Below, piece by piece: positions 54,201 through 64,000 of a DNA stretch of 64,000 nucleotides. Within the stretch, counting starts at the first letter, position 1, and every line of letters starts with the position of its first letter. A program made the translations under genes and the position numbers. The stretch lies in contig NC_092522.1 in the NCBI RefSeq assembly GCF_037038585.1, forward strand, positions 124,664,661-124,728,660, in the 5' to 3' direction. The DNA is from Patagioenas fasciata (Eukaryota > Chordata > Aves > Columbiformes > Columbidae). The notes under the pieces were generated by a model, which was given only the letters and a program-made list of their open reading frames with translations, had not been told where the DNA came from and did not search any database.

Positions 54201-55620
54201 ACGTGCCCAGCTTGGCTGTGGTGGGAGGGACGGATGATCTGCAGCCCTTATGCTTGAGGGTGCTGCTCCCAGCTTTGCTCCACAATGGTGATTCTGGGCT
54301 AAACCCGGTTTCCTCACCCCTTGCTCTGAATGCAAATGGAAGGGATGTCTGCACCCCAACATGTCGCTCCATCACGGGAACTTGTGAGATGGGACACAGC
54401 TGAGCTGACCATGATGACCTGTTCTCACCAGCTGTGCCTTCCTCCCCATGGACCATAGCAGCATCTTGACAGATATGTGCTATGGAGACATGCACGTGTA
54501 GCCAACGAACCCACCCATTGCTGCAGGGTTTGGGGAAGGGTGGAAAACCCTGCTCGTTGGGTCAGGGAATCATGTCCTGGGGTTTTCTGTGCAGGGTCTG
54601 TGCACAGTGTGGTGCCTGGCAGGGTGGGCTGTGTCCCGCACGCCGTGGTCCTCACTCGGTCCCTTCACCTACCCCCAGTTTAGGAGCCGTTTCTGAGGTG
54701 GCGGCAGCTGGTGTGATTGGGACGGGGACGCACAACACCGGGATCAAGCACGGCATCCTCCCCACGCAGGTGAGACAGCAGTCAGTGCATGGACATCATC
54801 AGCATCTTGAGGGCTTCGAGGAGATGTCCCGTCACCTGGTCTGGTGTGCCCAGCCCAGGGGTGAGGGGAAAGAGCAATGCAAGCAGGAGGGGTCTGTCCT
54901 CCAGGGATGGGGCTGCTTGGGGGACCCTCAGGTCCGCCAGGCACAGTGGGACTTCCTCATCTGCAGCCAAAACGTGACCCAGCTGAGAACAGCTCTGTCC
55001 CTGTGCTTTATGGTCCTGTGGTCCGATGAATGAGCTCTGTGCTAAAGAGAAAGCAGTTCTTGTGTTGAATCACAGAATCATTGACTCACAGGATGCTTTA
55101 GATGGGAGTGGACCATTAAAGCTCCCCCAGCTCCCCCCTGCCATGACAGGGACATCTTCACCAGCTCAGGTTGCTCAGAGCCCCGTCCAGCCTGGCCTGG
55201 GATGTCTCCAGGGATGGTTCATCCACCACCTCTCTGCCCAACCTGGGCCAGGCTCTCACCACCCTCAGCACAAACAATTTCTTCCTGATGTCCAGCCTGA
55301 ATCTCCCTCCTTTAGTTTAAAACCATTACCCTGTAGTTTTTAGTTTAAAACCATTATCATGGCTGGCTCATGTCCCATCTCTCACCCCAAGCACCCCAAG
55401 CCCGTACCAACCCCGACACCTCTCCTCTGGGCAGGTGGTGGCCCTCACGCTGCTGACGGCCTCAGGGGAGATGCTGGAGTGCTCCGAGTCCGTCAACGCC
55501 GACATCTTCCAGGCTGCCCGCCTGCACCTCGGCTGCCTGGGCGTCGTGCTCACCGTCACCTTCCAGTGCGTGCCCCAGTTCCACCTGCACGAGGTGGCCT
55601 TCCCCTCCACACTCACTGAG
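51062..55620 (+). CDS. GULO: L-gulonolactone oxidase, N-terminal half, five coding exons (3' exons not in window)
   Basis: Flavoenzyme of the ER membrane that makes the last step of vitamin C synthesis, L-gulono-1,4-lactone plus O2 to ascorbate. Exons: 51062-51226, 51846-51971, 53125-53219, 54679-54769, 55435-55620; all GT/AG, all phases compatible, no internal stop, 221 residues. FAD-binding PCMH domain: [15 protein letters not shown] with H74 as the covalent flavin His, then [17 protein letters not shown] and [19 protein letters not shown]. The homologous part of rat GULO covers about residues 2-200 of 440. The start is uncertain: ATG 51062 has a good context and adds a hydrophobic leader ([13 protein letters not shown]), while the rat protein begins MVHG, which would fit an upstream exon spliced at 51125. 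The C-terminal ALO domain is not found before the window ends. Upstream neighbour EPHX2. Confidence 0.88.
51612..51668 (-). mobile_element. CR1 LINE 3' end remnant
   Basis: Minus orientation: cgtagaatgacttggg, ttggaacgaatcttt, ggtcacctagtccaac, in GULO intron 1. Confidence 0.75.
51846..51971 (+). CDS. GULO: GULO exon 2: flavin His
   Basis: 126 nt, phase 0. [20 protein letters not shown], then [20 protein letters not shown] and LK. Carries the FAD-linked His. Confidence 0.95.
52311..52602 (-). mobile_element. CR1 LINE 3' portion (divergent subfamily)
   Basis: Minus orientation: cctgggttggaaggg, caccccatccagctgaatct, attccaatggctgattg. A distinct, older-looking subfamily than the other copies. 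Confidence 0.85.
52989..53117. repeat. (CCCAT)n pentanucleotide array abutting GULO exon 3
   Basis: About 25 cccat units with three small imperfections, ending 7 bases before the exon 3 acceptor (ctttgcag). Complement of the GGGAT arrays at 11246 and 56915. Confidence 0.96.
53125..53219 (+). CDS. GULO: GULO exon 3
   Basis: 95 nt, phase 0 to 2. [20 protein letters not shown], then [11 protein letters not shown]. Confidence 0.94.
54679..54769 (+). CDS. GULO: GULO exon 4
   Basis: 91 nt, phase 2 to 0. It completes Asn; [20 protein letters not shown], then [10 protein letters not shown], matching the conserved FAD-binding segment. Confidence 0.95.
55066..55350 (-). mobile_element. CR1 LINE 3' portion
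   Basis: Minus orientation, from aatcacagaatcattg to ttagtttaaaaccatt; GULO intron 4. Confidence 0.88.
55435..55620 (+). CDS. GULO: GULO exon 5 (last seen)
   Basis: 186 nt, phase 0. [20 protein letters not shown], then [20 protein letters not shown], ending FPSTLTE; donor gtatgg. In the rat protein this is followed by the segment beginning VLDNLDSHL, not found here. Confidence 0.95.
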
Positions 55621-55766
55621 GTATGGCGTGGGTGATGCTCCCCAAGCATCCGCGGGATAAGCAAAGTTCTCGACAAGGTGACGTGGTTGGGAGGGAGATG
55701 GGAAGTGGCCGTGCTCCGGTAGAAATTCCCACAGGTGTGTGTGGGTTGTACTCCTTGTACATCTTC

Positions 55767-56015
55767 ATAGAATCATAGCATCATTTTGGTTGGAAAAGAC
55801 CTTCAAGATCATCGAGTCCAGCTGTTCCCCACCCCTGGCACTGCCCCATGTCCTGAGAACCTCATGTCCGTCTGTCCAACCCTCCAGGGATGGTGACTCC
55901 AGCACTGCCCTGGGCAGCCTGTTCCAATGCCCCACAGCCCTTTGGGGAAGAAATTGTTCCCCACATCCAACCTCAACCTCCCCTGGTGCAACTTGAGGCC
56001 ATTTTCTCTCATCCT
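55767..56015 (-). mobile_element. CR1 LINE 3' portion
   Basis: Minus orientation: atagaatcatagcatc, ccaatgccccacagcc, truncated near 56015. Same subfamily as 37649. Confidence 0.88.
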
Positions 56016-56408
56016 ATGGTGTTCCTTGAGCTGGAAACTTCTTCAGGGTGAGAAAGGAGAGGAAGGAAAAGCCACGTTTCTTAGCAATTGCCATGTTAAC
56101 TTCCCATGGGTTGGAACCACATCTTCTGGGAGCAGAGATGCAGGTAGTGGGGTGGGAGGAGAGGAACTCATGAGTTGGCACGGGGAGTGTTGCAGACATG
56201 AGATCCAGGGGGGCAGGTGGCTCCTGCTCCGGAGGGACCTCCTGGCTGTGCTGGAGGTGGCTGGTGGGAGCTGCGTGTCACCGGTGGGACCGAGGCAGGG
56301 GAGAAGGGGGTGAAAATGCTCAGAATCATAGAACAGTTGGTTTGCAGGGTTGTTGGAAGCTCTTCTTGTGCAGCAGAACCAGGTAAAACCTCAGGAAACA
56401 GGCAAATT

Positions 56409-56640
56409 ATAGAATCGCAGGATGGTTTATGTGGAAGGGACCGTTAAAGCCCAACCAGTGCCACCCCTGCCATGAGCAGGGACATCTTCACCAGCTCAGG
56501 TTGCTCAGAGCCCCGTCCAGCCTGGCCTGGGATGTCTCCAGGGATGGTTCATCCACCACCTCTCTCACCAACCTGGGCCAGGTTCTCGCCACATCCTCAG
56601 TGTGAAAAGTTTCATTGGTATGTTCAGCCTGAAGAGCTGC
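56409..56640 (-). mobile_element. CR1 LINE 3' portion
   Basis: Minus orientation: tagaatcgcaggatgg, gggacatcttcaccagctc, gatggttcatccaccac. Same subfamily as 55066. A small further remnant lies at about 56322-56345. Confidence 0.87.
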
Positions 56641-56914
56641 TCCTGCTCTTCTGGAGTTCACCTCCCATTCAGATTTGGGGCTGGCAAGGTGGTTGCTCTC
56701 TTGGGGAACAGCCAGTGTCCTCTTTAGGGAAAATTCTGGACAATGAGACTGTTGTCATTGTCCCCACATTCCGCAGCATCATCCTCACTTCTCAGCATCA
56801 ATTGTCCCCTACCTGGCTCAGCTCAGAGGTGACAGTGATGGGACTGTTCTCCTCCAGCTGTCATCTATCTCTTGTGTACAACCCTGGGGGTTTGCAGCTG
56901 TTCCCCACCCCGTG

Positions 56915-57077
56915 ATGGGGTGGGATGGGATGGGATGGGATGGGATGGGATGGGATGGGATGGATGGGATGGGGTGGGATGGGATGGATGGGATGGGATG
57001 GGATGGGATAGGATGGGATGGGATGGGATGGGATGGGATAGGATGGGATGGGATGGGATGGGATGGGATGGGATGGG
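56915..57077. repeat. (GGGAT)n pentanucleotide array
   Basis: About 32 gggat units with a few ggat and gggata variants. Confidence 0.96.
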
Positions 57078-57711
57078 CAGTGGTGGGAGCTGCTCAGGGC
57101 TGCGATGCCAGCGCTGCCACCAGAGCCGGGATGGGGGTTTACCCGGAGCCATCGGCTCCATCCCCCCTGGGGCTCCAAGCTGCGTGGGGCTGAGCACGGA
57201 GGCTCCAGTGCAATTGAATTAGCCATGCTGAAGGAGCCCGCTGGGCATCAGCGCTGCCGCCCTCAGCGCTCAAGCTGCTTTGCCACGGACAACACCACCG
57301 GGAGGTGGAGCAGCCCGCGCCTCTGCCCTGTTTAACCCGGTATTCACAGTTCTGGTGACCCCAGCCACGCATGACTAAGCTTAGCGCGGATTTAGCGTTC
57401 CAGCTGGAGAAAACTGCCCTTGCTGGAAATCTCGGGCTGATGTGCTGCCTGGACCGAGTGAGGAGAGGGAGGAGAGCGTGTGCGCTGAGCCAGCATCCCC
57501 GCGGGCAGCACCGTGTCCCCGGGGGGAGCGGCAGTGTCCCGCGGGCACCCAGGACGTGCCACCTCCCATCGCGTCCTCTCCTGCTGCTCAGTGAGCGGAG
57601 AGCTCGGCATTTTCTCCAGTGGCAGACAAGCCGCTTAAAATAGCCCACGAACTTCTTGTGCTTTTGAAAATAAGTTGGGCCTTTCTTGTGCATGAGGTCT
57701 GGGTGTTTTTT

Positions 57712-58103
57712 GGGATGGGGCTCCGCACCTCCATCATTAGCCTGGAGAGGAGAAGGCTCTGGGGAGACCTTATTGTGGCCTTTCTGGACTTAAAAGGGGC
57801 TGAGAAGAAAGATGGGACAGACTTTTGAGCAGGGCCTGTTGTGATAGGACAAGCAGTGATGGTTTTAAACTAAAAGAGGAGAGATTCAGGATGGATATAA
57901 TGAAATTGTTTGTGCTGAGGGTGGTGAGAGCCTGGCCCAGGTTGGGCAGAGAGGTGGTGGCTGAACCATCCCTGGAGACATCCCAGGCCAGGCTGGACGG
58001 GGCTCTGAGCAACCTGAGCTGGTGAAGATGTCCCTGCTCATGGCAGGGGGGACTGGGGGAGCTTTAACGGTCCCTTCAACCCAAACCATCCTGTGGTTTG
58101 ATG
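57712..58103 (+). mobile_element. CR1 LINE 3' portion
   Basis: Plus orientation, about 390 bases: agcctggagaggagaagg, cattgtggcc-like block, ttttaaactaaaagagg, ending ccatcctgtggtttg. Confidence 0.9.
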
Positions 58104-60695
58104 ATCTCCCAGTGTAAAGTTGGGTTGAACTCTCTTTTTGAGCTGAACTTGGGACAGACCGTGCTGAGGATGAGGAGGAGTGTGACGGGTGAGACATTTC
58201 AAGGGCCAGACTGAACAAACCCCTTATTGGGATCCAACCCCAGAGCTGTGATTGGAAACTCCCTTTAAACCGACTGCCACATCGCTACTGGTTCTCTGTC
58301 TCTGTCTCGCCGAAGGTCCCCGTCACCCCGGCCAAGTTGCATGGTGCTGGTGATGGGCCCATCTGGGACGTGCTCAAGGGAGTTGGGTTTCTGACCTGCT
58401 GTCTTATAGATGGGAATCTTACATAGCTTTGAACACTTCATATGGCTTTCTCCTCCCCAGCAAGTTCTTTTGCTGTCCCACCATCCGTCCTTTCTTTGCT
58501 GTCCCCTCTTTGTGGCCATGTCCCCCCTGAAGACCACGTCTTGCTGTAGCCCATGACAGGGCACTAGATTGGCCATGGGAGCATGAGAAGTTCAGGACAA
58601 GGCTGAGGCGCTGGGGACGGTGGCCTGGGGAACTGGTACATGGATGCTCCATACTGGTCAGTAGTTACCTACAGATGAGTTTTCCATCCTGGTCACGAAC
58701 CAGCATGAAACAGGGCGATTTCCCTCAAAAGAGACACAGAATGTGCTGTTTTGGGGCTGTGCCTCTCCTGGGCTTCATGAGCTTCATTCTCCACGTGCCT
58801 GTGGCCAGCGGTGGGTGTGATCCGGTTCCCTCAGGACACCTCTTGAAGGCCCCATGGGCATTTCCACAGAGCGATTTGCAGGGATTATTTTCTCCTGGGA
58901 ACACATCAAAACCAAATTTCCTCGTCTCTGCCACTATATAAACTTCTCCAACCACTGCGTGCAATTCCTCGGAGCCCTCCCACGCTCACGGTGGTGGGAA
59001 GGCAGACGGAATGAGCTGTTCCATGAGATGCTCAGCCTCTCCGTGGCGTGGCCACCGTATCGGGATGTCACCTCTGCCTTGAGCTGAGCCACCATCCAGC
59101 TCATCCCGTCTGGCTCCAGATCGTCGTGGAGGCTGAAGCCCATAGAGATGCCACCTGCAAGCTGGAAGACCTGGTGGCCTTTTAAATGTTATGTGGACGC
59201 ACTGCGCCAGATTTCTGGATGGGGAAACTGAGGCAGGAAGTCCATCAAGAAGAGGAATTGGTGACAGTGGAAAAGAACATCTGCTTCAACCACTGACCAT
59301 CTTTGTCCTGGTGTGCTCTGACGTCCTCGCTGGTGCATCCTCAGCTGCATCCTCACCAGCCGCCTCATTGAGTCTCTCAGGTCCAGTTCCAGCCCTGGCT
59401 AACGACCGCGTGAGCCTTCGTTAAGTTCGGCTCATGGAAATAAATAGTCCTTGGACAAAAGCAGCAAAATCTGTTGCAGGACTGATCGGAGCCGCAGCGC
59501 TGGGAAAGCTCTGAGAAACGCCGCCCTTAATTTTTTAAGGACTGAATTATTCAGTGCCCCGCTGGGGTGACTCGAACGCCACCACCAACGTGAATTTAAC
59601 GCGCTTGTGCGGTATCTTTTCCATAATCCCCGATCCAAAGCTGGCCAGGGAGGTGGACAGAGAGGTCCATGTGTGTCACCCGTGTCCCTCGGTGTGTCCC
59701 CCCTGCTGTCACCCCCACCAGCTGCACCAGAGCTGCCAAGAGCTGGAGCATCTCAGCGCCTGATTTTTCCTGGGCGGTGCGAAGGGAATAAGGGAAACCT
59801 GAGCTATTTCTCCATCCCGCAGTGAGGTCGCTACCAGTGCTTCCAGTTTCAGAGGTGATGAGTTTGTGTTTAATGGCTCAGGAGCATCTTTTGTGAAGCG
59901 CCGGTTTGTTTACTGAGCTGAGACTTCCCCGGTGCCCTGCAGCAGGGATTTCCCCGCTTTAAATGCATTTAAATATTTTAAAATATGGTGAGAACCTGCC
60001 AGCTCCTTACAGCTCGGTCCTCACCCCCTGCCAGGCTGCTCGGACCTTCGCTGTGTCCTCCAGCACCTTCCCACAGCCAAATCCAGTGTTGTTTTACACT
60101 TCTTAATCTGCCTTTTAGCTAGGGAACTTAAGCTCATGTTCAGCATAACCCCGCTTTCCTGAGCAGGGCAGGTAGCTTAGGCTGAGCTTTACTGTACTCA
60201 GCATTATCTCCCCAGGCTTTACCCCCGGCAAAGCTCAGCCCGTCTCTCCGCGTCCCTTGGGGCTGTTAGCAGGGTGAAATGCGCTCTATAAATATTAATG
60301 CCATTATCAATTTCTCAGCCCTCGCTGCTCCTCGCCTGCTTCCAGATCTCCGGCTTTCATGTCGAGCGGCCCAGCCGAGCGGAAGAGAATAATGGCAAGG
60401 GAGCAGGTTGCTTGAAATATTTAAGCCTGAGTTATCTAAGACATTGCAAATAATATATGTGTCAGCGGAGCCGGGCTTGGATTTGTGGTTATGTAAGATC
60501 CGCAGGCTTTCTTTTCTGGCCTCGTGATTGTCTTTATCAGTGGGATGAAGTTGGCTGCTCTGGCTGCTGGCGGTGGCCGGGAACGAGAAGTGGGACTGAG
60601 AGGGTTCGTTGCACAGCTCAGGTCACCAGAGACACCCACAGAGCATCCCGGGTGGTGGCAGCGATGGAGCCAACGTCCCCAGCCCCAGAGCTGCT
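58104..60695. other. Possible GULO intron 5 or downstream flank, no exon seen
   Basis: About 2.6 kb without CR1 or array. I looked on both strands for the expected next GULO exon (segment like HLKRSEYFRFLWFPH) and found none. The part at 59870-60540 is AT-richer and may contain conserved non-coding sequence. Confidence 0.35.
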
Positions 60696-60697
60696 GG

Positions 60698-61424
60698 GAG
60701 GATGATGGGGATGAGGATGAGGATGGGGATGAGGATGAGGATGGGGATGAGGATGAGGATGGGGATGGGGATGAGGATGGGGATGGGGATGGGGATGAGG
60801 ATGGGGATGGGGATGGGGATGGGGATGGGGATGGGGATGGGGATGAGGACGAGGATGGGGATGGGGATGAGGATGAGGACGAGGACGGGGACGAGGATGA
60901 GGATGAGGATGAGGATGAGGATGGGGATGAGGATGAGGATGAGGATGAGGATGGGGATGGGGATGAGGATGGGGACGAGGATGGGGATGAGGATGGGGAT
61001 GAGGATGAGGACGAGGATGGGGACGAGGATGAGGATGAGGATGAGGATGAGGATGAGGATGAGGACGAGGATGGGGACGAGGATGGGGACGAGGATGGGG
61101 ACGAGGATGGGGACGAGGATGGGGACGAGGATGAGGACGAGGATGGGGACGAGGATGAGGACGAGGATGAGGATGAAGATGAGGATGAGGACGAGGATGG
61201 GGACGAGGATGGGGACGAGGATGGGGACGAGGATGGGGATGAGAATGGGGACGGGGATGAGGATGAGGATGGGGATGAGGACGAGGACGAGGACGAGGAC
61301 GAGGATGAGGACGGGGATGAGGATAGGGATGAGGATGAGGACGAGGATGAGGACGAGGATGGGGATGGGGACAAGGATGAGGACAAGGATGAGGACAAGG
61401 ATGAGGACAAGAATGAGGATGGCT
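60698..61424. repeat. GATGAG/GATGGG hexamer array
   Basis: About 120 hexamers mixing gatgag, gatggg, gacgag and gacggg over 727 bases. All three frames per strand stay open (Asp-Glu, Met-Arg, Ser or His-Pro repeats), an effect of the 6-base period. Confidence 0.96.
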
Positions 61425-61454
61425 CAGGCTCAGATATGATGCTTCTTCCCCCGA

Positions 61455-61518
61455 GTACAATAGTTTGGGTTGAAGAGACCATTAAATCTCCCTCACTGCC
61501 ACCCGTGCCATGAGCAGG
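61455..61518 (-). mobile_element. CR1 LINE 3' end remnant (left part)
   Basis: Minus orientation: gggttgaagagaccatta, ending ccatgagcagg. It stops abruptly at the point where other copies continue gacatcttcacc. Confidence 0.6.
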
Positions 61519-62087
61519 ATTTAATCCCAGCCTTTCAAGAGGCAGATCATAGCCTGTAGGACTCTTCTGAGCCTGTATTTGGGTTATTCTGTAAAAACCA
61601 AGAGAATCTTCAGCGAAAAATGAAGAAAAGCTGCGGTCATGGGTCACCCAGCAGGTCCTTGTGAATGGAGGTGCAAAGGGAGAGAAAATCACGAAAGAGC
61701 TTGCAGAGCAAATATAAACCAGCATCTGCCGTTTCCCAGCACAAGCTGAACACTGAGACACCCACGGCCATGCAATTCTCCAAGACTCGCCTGAGTTTAT
61801 CGGATTAAATCAGACTAAAGGTTCTACAAGACAGCCAAGTCCAACCGTTTGCAACAGAGGTGCGGAGAGACTCGAACCTCCACATTAGAAAGAAATCTTC
61901 CCCAAAGTTACTGTCCATAAATACAGTAGCGATTAATTAATCAGGCTAAAATCAGACAGCAGGTTATTTAGACAAACTACAGTCATTCAAGCATCAGCTG
62001 CATAAGAAGAAGAAGCAGCATGAGTACAAAAAGTGTGTCGCAAAAGAAATTATCTAAGTTTATACAACCTCTTAGCTTCGGATTTGC

Positions 62088-62252
62088 AGATTTTCATCCA
62101 CCAACAATCTGGGCAACCTGGGCCAGGCTCTCACCACCCTCAGCGCAAACAATTTCATTATGTCCATCCTGAATCTCCCTCTTTTAGCTTAAAACCATCA
62201 CCCCTTGTCCTATCGCAACAGCCCCTGCTCAAAAGTCTGTCCCCACCAATGC
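62088..62252 (-). mobile_element. CR1 LINE fragment (right part)
   Basis: Minus orientation: aacctgggccaggctctc through ccttgtcctatcgcaac. Together with 61455-61518 it looks like one CR1 interrupted by about 570 bases. Confidence 0.8.
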
Positions 62253-62254
62253 AT

Positions 62255-63875
62255 CAATCAGTATGTAATAAGACAATGATTTTCTCATACATGAAGGTCT
62301 CTGATCTGCCTTTGAACCCATGGAAACTTTGATCTGAATGCAGACTTGCACAGCTTAGTGATTTGGTGGGTGAAGAAGAGCTTCTTTTGGTCTGAACCTA
62401 CTGTTTCCTAAGCCTAACCCGAATGCTGTCTCCTTGGGGCTGTCTCAGGCACCTGGGGTGGATCCCTCAACCCCAGCTCCTCCAAAACCACCCAAACCCC
62501 CTCACCAATGCTGGGCTTCATCTCATCCCTCCCAGCCAGAATTGTTTGGTTTGGCCTCAATGCATGGAAGTGACTTTTGAACTGGTGCTCAGACATCGTC
62601 CCCTGATGTGGTGGAATCCTGGCACGGGCAGCACACGGGCAAAAAAGGAGGCTAAATAACCATTTCCTCACCCAAAATGCTCCCTCCCTGCACTCCCTGG
62701 CTCCTCTTTGTTGCTCCAATGGATGCGCGCAAGTGACTTCTTGTGCTCCATCATCCACACCTGCCCCTTGTCCTGTCCTTGTCCTTTCCCCGAGGAACAT
62801 CTGGAGCATCCAAAGCTGCATCTTCTTGAGTGTGTTTGCAAACAACTAAAGAAACCAAGCGGCTTCTTTTGACCTGGCTTTTATGAAGCAAAACGATTTA
62901 TCCTGGACTCCTGGAAGGGAAGCAAAGACGAGCAAACCCCCCCAGGTCTCTGCATGCTCTCATTGAGCTCGTTGGCCGTGTTAGAGCACCAAGGTTCTTG
63001 CCACCCATCCTCTGGCTCCCGCTTGGGCGCTCAGCCAGCAGACAATGTCCCCAAGGACTCCCGGAGCCGCCTCGCTCGCTGCCTTCCAATTATCCTACAA
63101 AGTCACAGGGCTTATTGTCTCCAGAGCCACATTCCTCCTCTATCACGGGGATCAAAAGCGCACATTGAAAAGGTCGCCGTGCTGGCAATTTGCTTCTGCG
63201 CTCAAACGCTGCGGCTGGAAGACAAACAGACGTGGGCAGGATCACCTTGGGAAAGCTGCGTCCGCCTCTTCCCCGCTTGTTTTAGCTGCTCGATGCGTTT
63301 GTTCCCAAACCAAACCACTGAAGACATGGGGTCGTAGCTTTTGCTCTGCTTCTACTCGTGCAATCATTAATTGTTTCTGACACAAGAGCTTCTCTGGCCA
63401 GAAAACAGGCTGGTTTGGGGCCATCTCAGATTCTGTGGCCTTTTGGGAGGTGTGAAGATGGAGACAACAACATTATCATTAATTCTCACCAGTTACAGGA
63501 ATATACTATTTATCTTCCCATCCTCTGTGATTTAATGGGACCATGGCATTACAAAAGACCCTCAGCTTATGGCAGGATCGCAGCAAGATCCTCCATGCTA
63601 AAGCAGCCCAGCCTGGTCATTAGTAGCTCATTAGGACAAATAACTCACAGGAGCCAGAAGGAAAGGAACAACTGAGGTTGCCACGGTCTTCCTGGGGTTG
63701 TATCCATGGGTCATTGCACCTTCTCCTGGGTCAGGGAAGCTCCTGGAAGCAAAGCTGCTGGGGTTTGAAGCCTGCAAAGCTGTGGGAGATGTCTACAATG
63801 ATGTGGTGCCCACAGCTCCTCAAATGGGCTGGTGAGCAAAGGCTCCTTCCTCCAGACACACTCACAGCACAGACG
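62255..63875. other. Right-hand flank, no gene seen
   Basis: About 1.6 kb. No GULO exon, array or CR1. The stretch 62990-63340 has mixed composition without low-complexity and could be a conserved non-coding element; this needs alignment to judge. Confidence 0.3.
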
Positions 63876-63879
63876 CAGA

Positions 63880-64000
63880 ATCCCAGAATCACAGAATCCC
63901 AGAGTGTCAGGGGTTGGAAGGGACCTGGAAAGCTCATCCAGTGCAATCCCCCCATGGAGCAGGAACACCCAGCTGAGGTTCCACAGGAAGGTGTCCAGGC
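63880..64000 (-). mobile_element. CR1 LINE 3' portion, cut by window end
   Basis: Minus orientation, starting cagaatcccagaatcac; same subfamily as 35213 and 50290 but with a different left flank. Continues beyond the window. Confidence 0.9.

Noticed and set aside
58300-58460. Candidate GULO downstream exon near an AG followed by caagttc
   Set aside because: Neither strand gives residues resembling the expected GULO C-terminal half, and stops interrupt the frame in the required phase.
60436-61761. 441-codon poly-Ser/Pro and 329-codon poly-Asp/Glu frames
   Set aside because: Artefact of the GATGAG/GATGGG hexamer array; all six frames are open.
61855-61882. Minus-strand tRNA-like ggttcgagtctc
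   Set aside because: Stem pairing fails in the middle position and no A-box, anticodon arm or acceptor stem could be built.

Overview
Organism and overall character. This is a vertebrate nuclear window and almost certainly avian. At least twenty copies or fragments of CR1 LINE 3' ends are scattered in both orientations, and the protein-coding exons translate to vertebrate genes in the conserved order PTK2B - CHRNA2 - EPHX2 - GULO. Introns are short, the base composition is GC-rich, and roughly a fifth of the window is tandem repeat. I cannot name the species.

Layout. (1) 251-7766, plus strand: the last 13 coding exons of PTK2B (PYK2), from the HRD catalytic loop to the end of the FAT domain. 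(2) 13722-9479, minus strand: a complete six-exon CHRNA2 (neuronal nicotinic receptor alpha-2, 540 codons), tail-to-tail with PTK2B. (3) 14.3-20.2 kb: intergenic, dominated by tandem arrays. (4) 21491-20413, minus strand: a two-coding-exon gene for a 206-residue protein with a signal peptide and a coiled coil, which I do not recognise. It has no counterpart at this position in the mammalian gene order known to me and is the best candidate here for something undescribed. (5) 24248-36149, plus strand: a complete EPHX2 (soluble epoxide hydrolase, 19 coding exons, 562 residues) with an intact hydrolase active site, a Gly replacing the second motif-I Asp of the phosphatase domain, and a C-terminal SRL tripeptide. 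(6) 38.9-46.95 kb: two very large tandem arrays between EPHX2 and GULO. (7) 51062-55620, plus strand: the first five coding exons of GULO (L-gulonolactone oxidase). No later GULO exon is visible in the remaining 8.4 kb.

Relationships. The genes are a conserved neighbourhood, not an operon, and their products act in unrelated pathways: integrin/calcium kinase signalling, cholinergic transmission, lipid-epoxide hydrolysis and ascorbate synthesis. The unnamed gene and EPHX2 are head-to-head across a GC-rich, CpG-rich stretch at about 21.8-24.4 kb. No CRISPR, operon, tRNA or rRNA is supported. Every very long open frame inside the satellites is a by-product of repeat periodicity and is left out.
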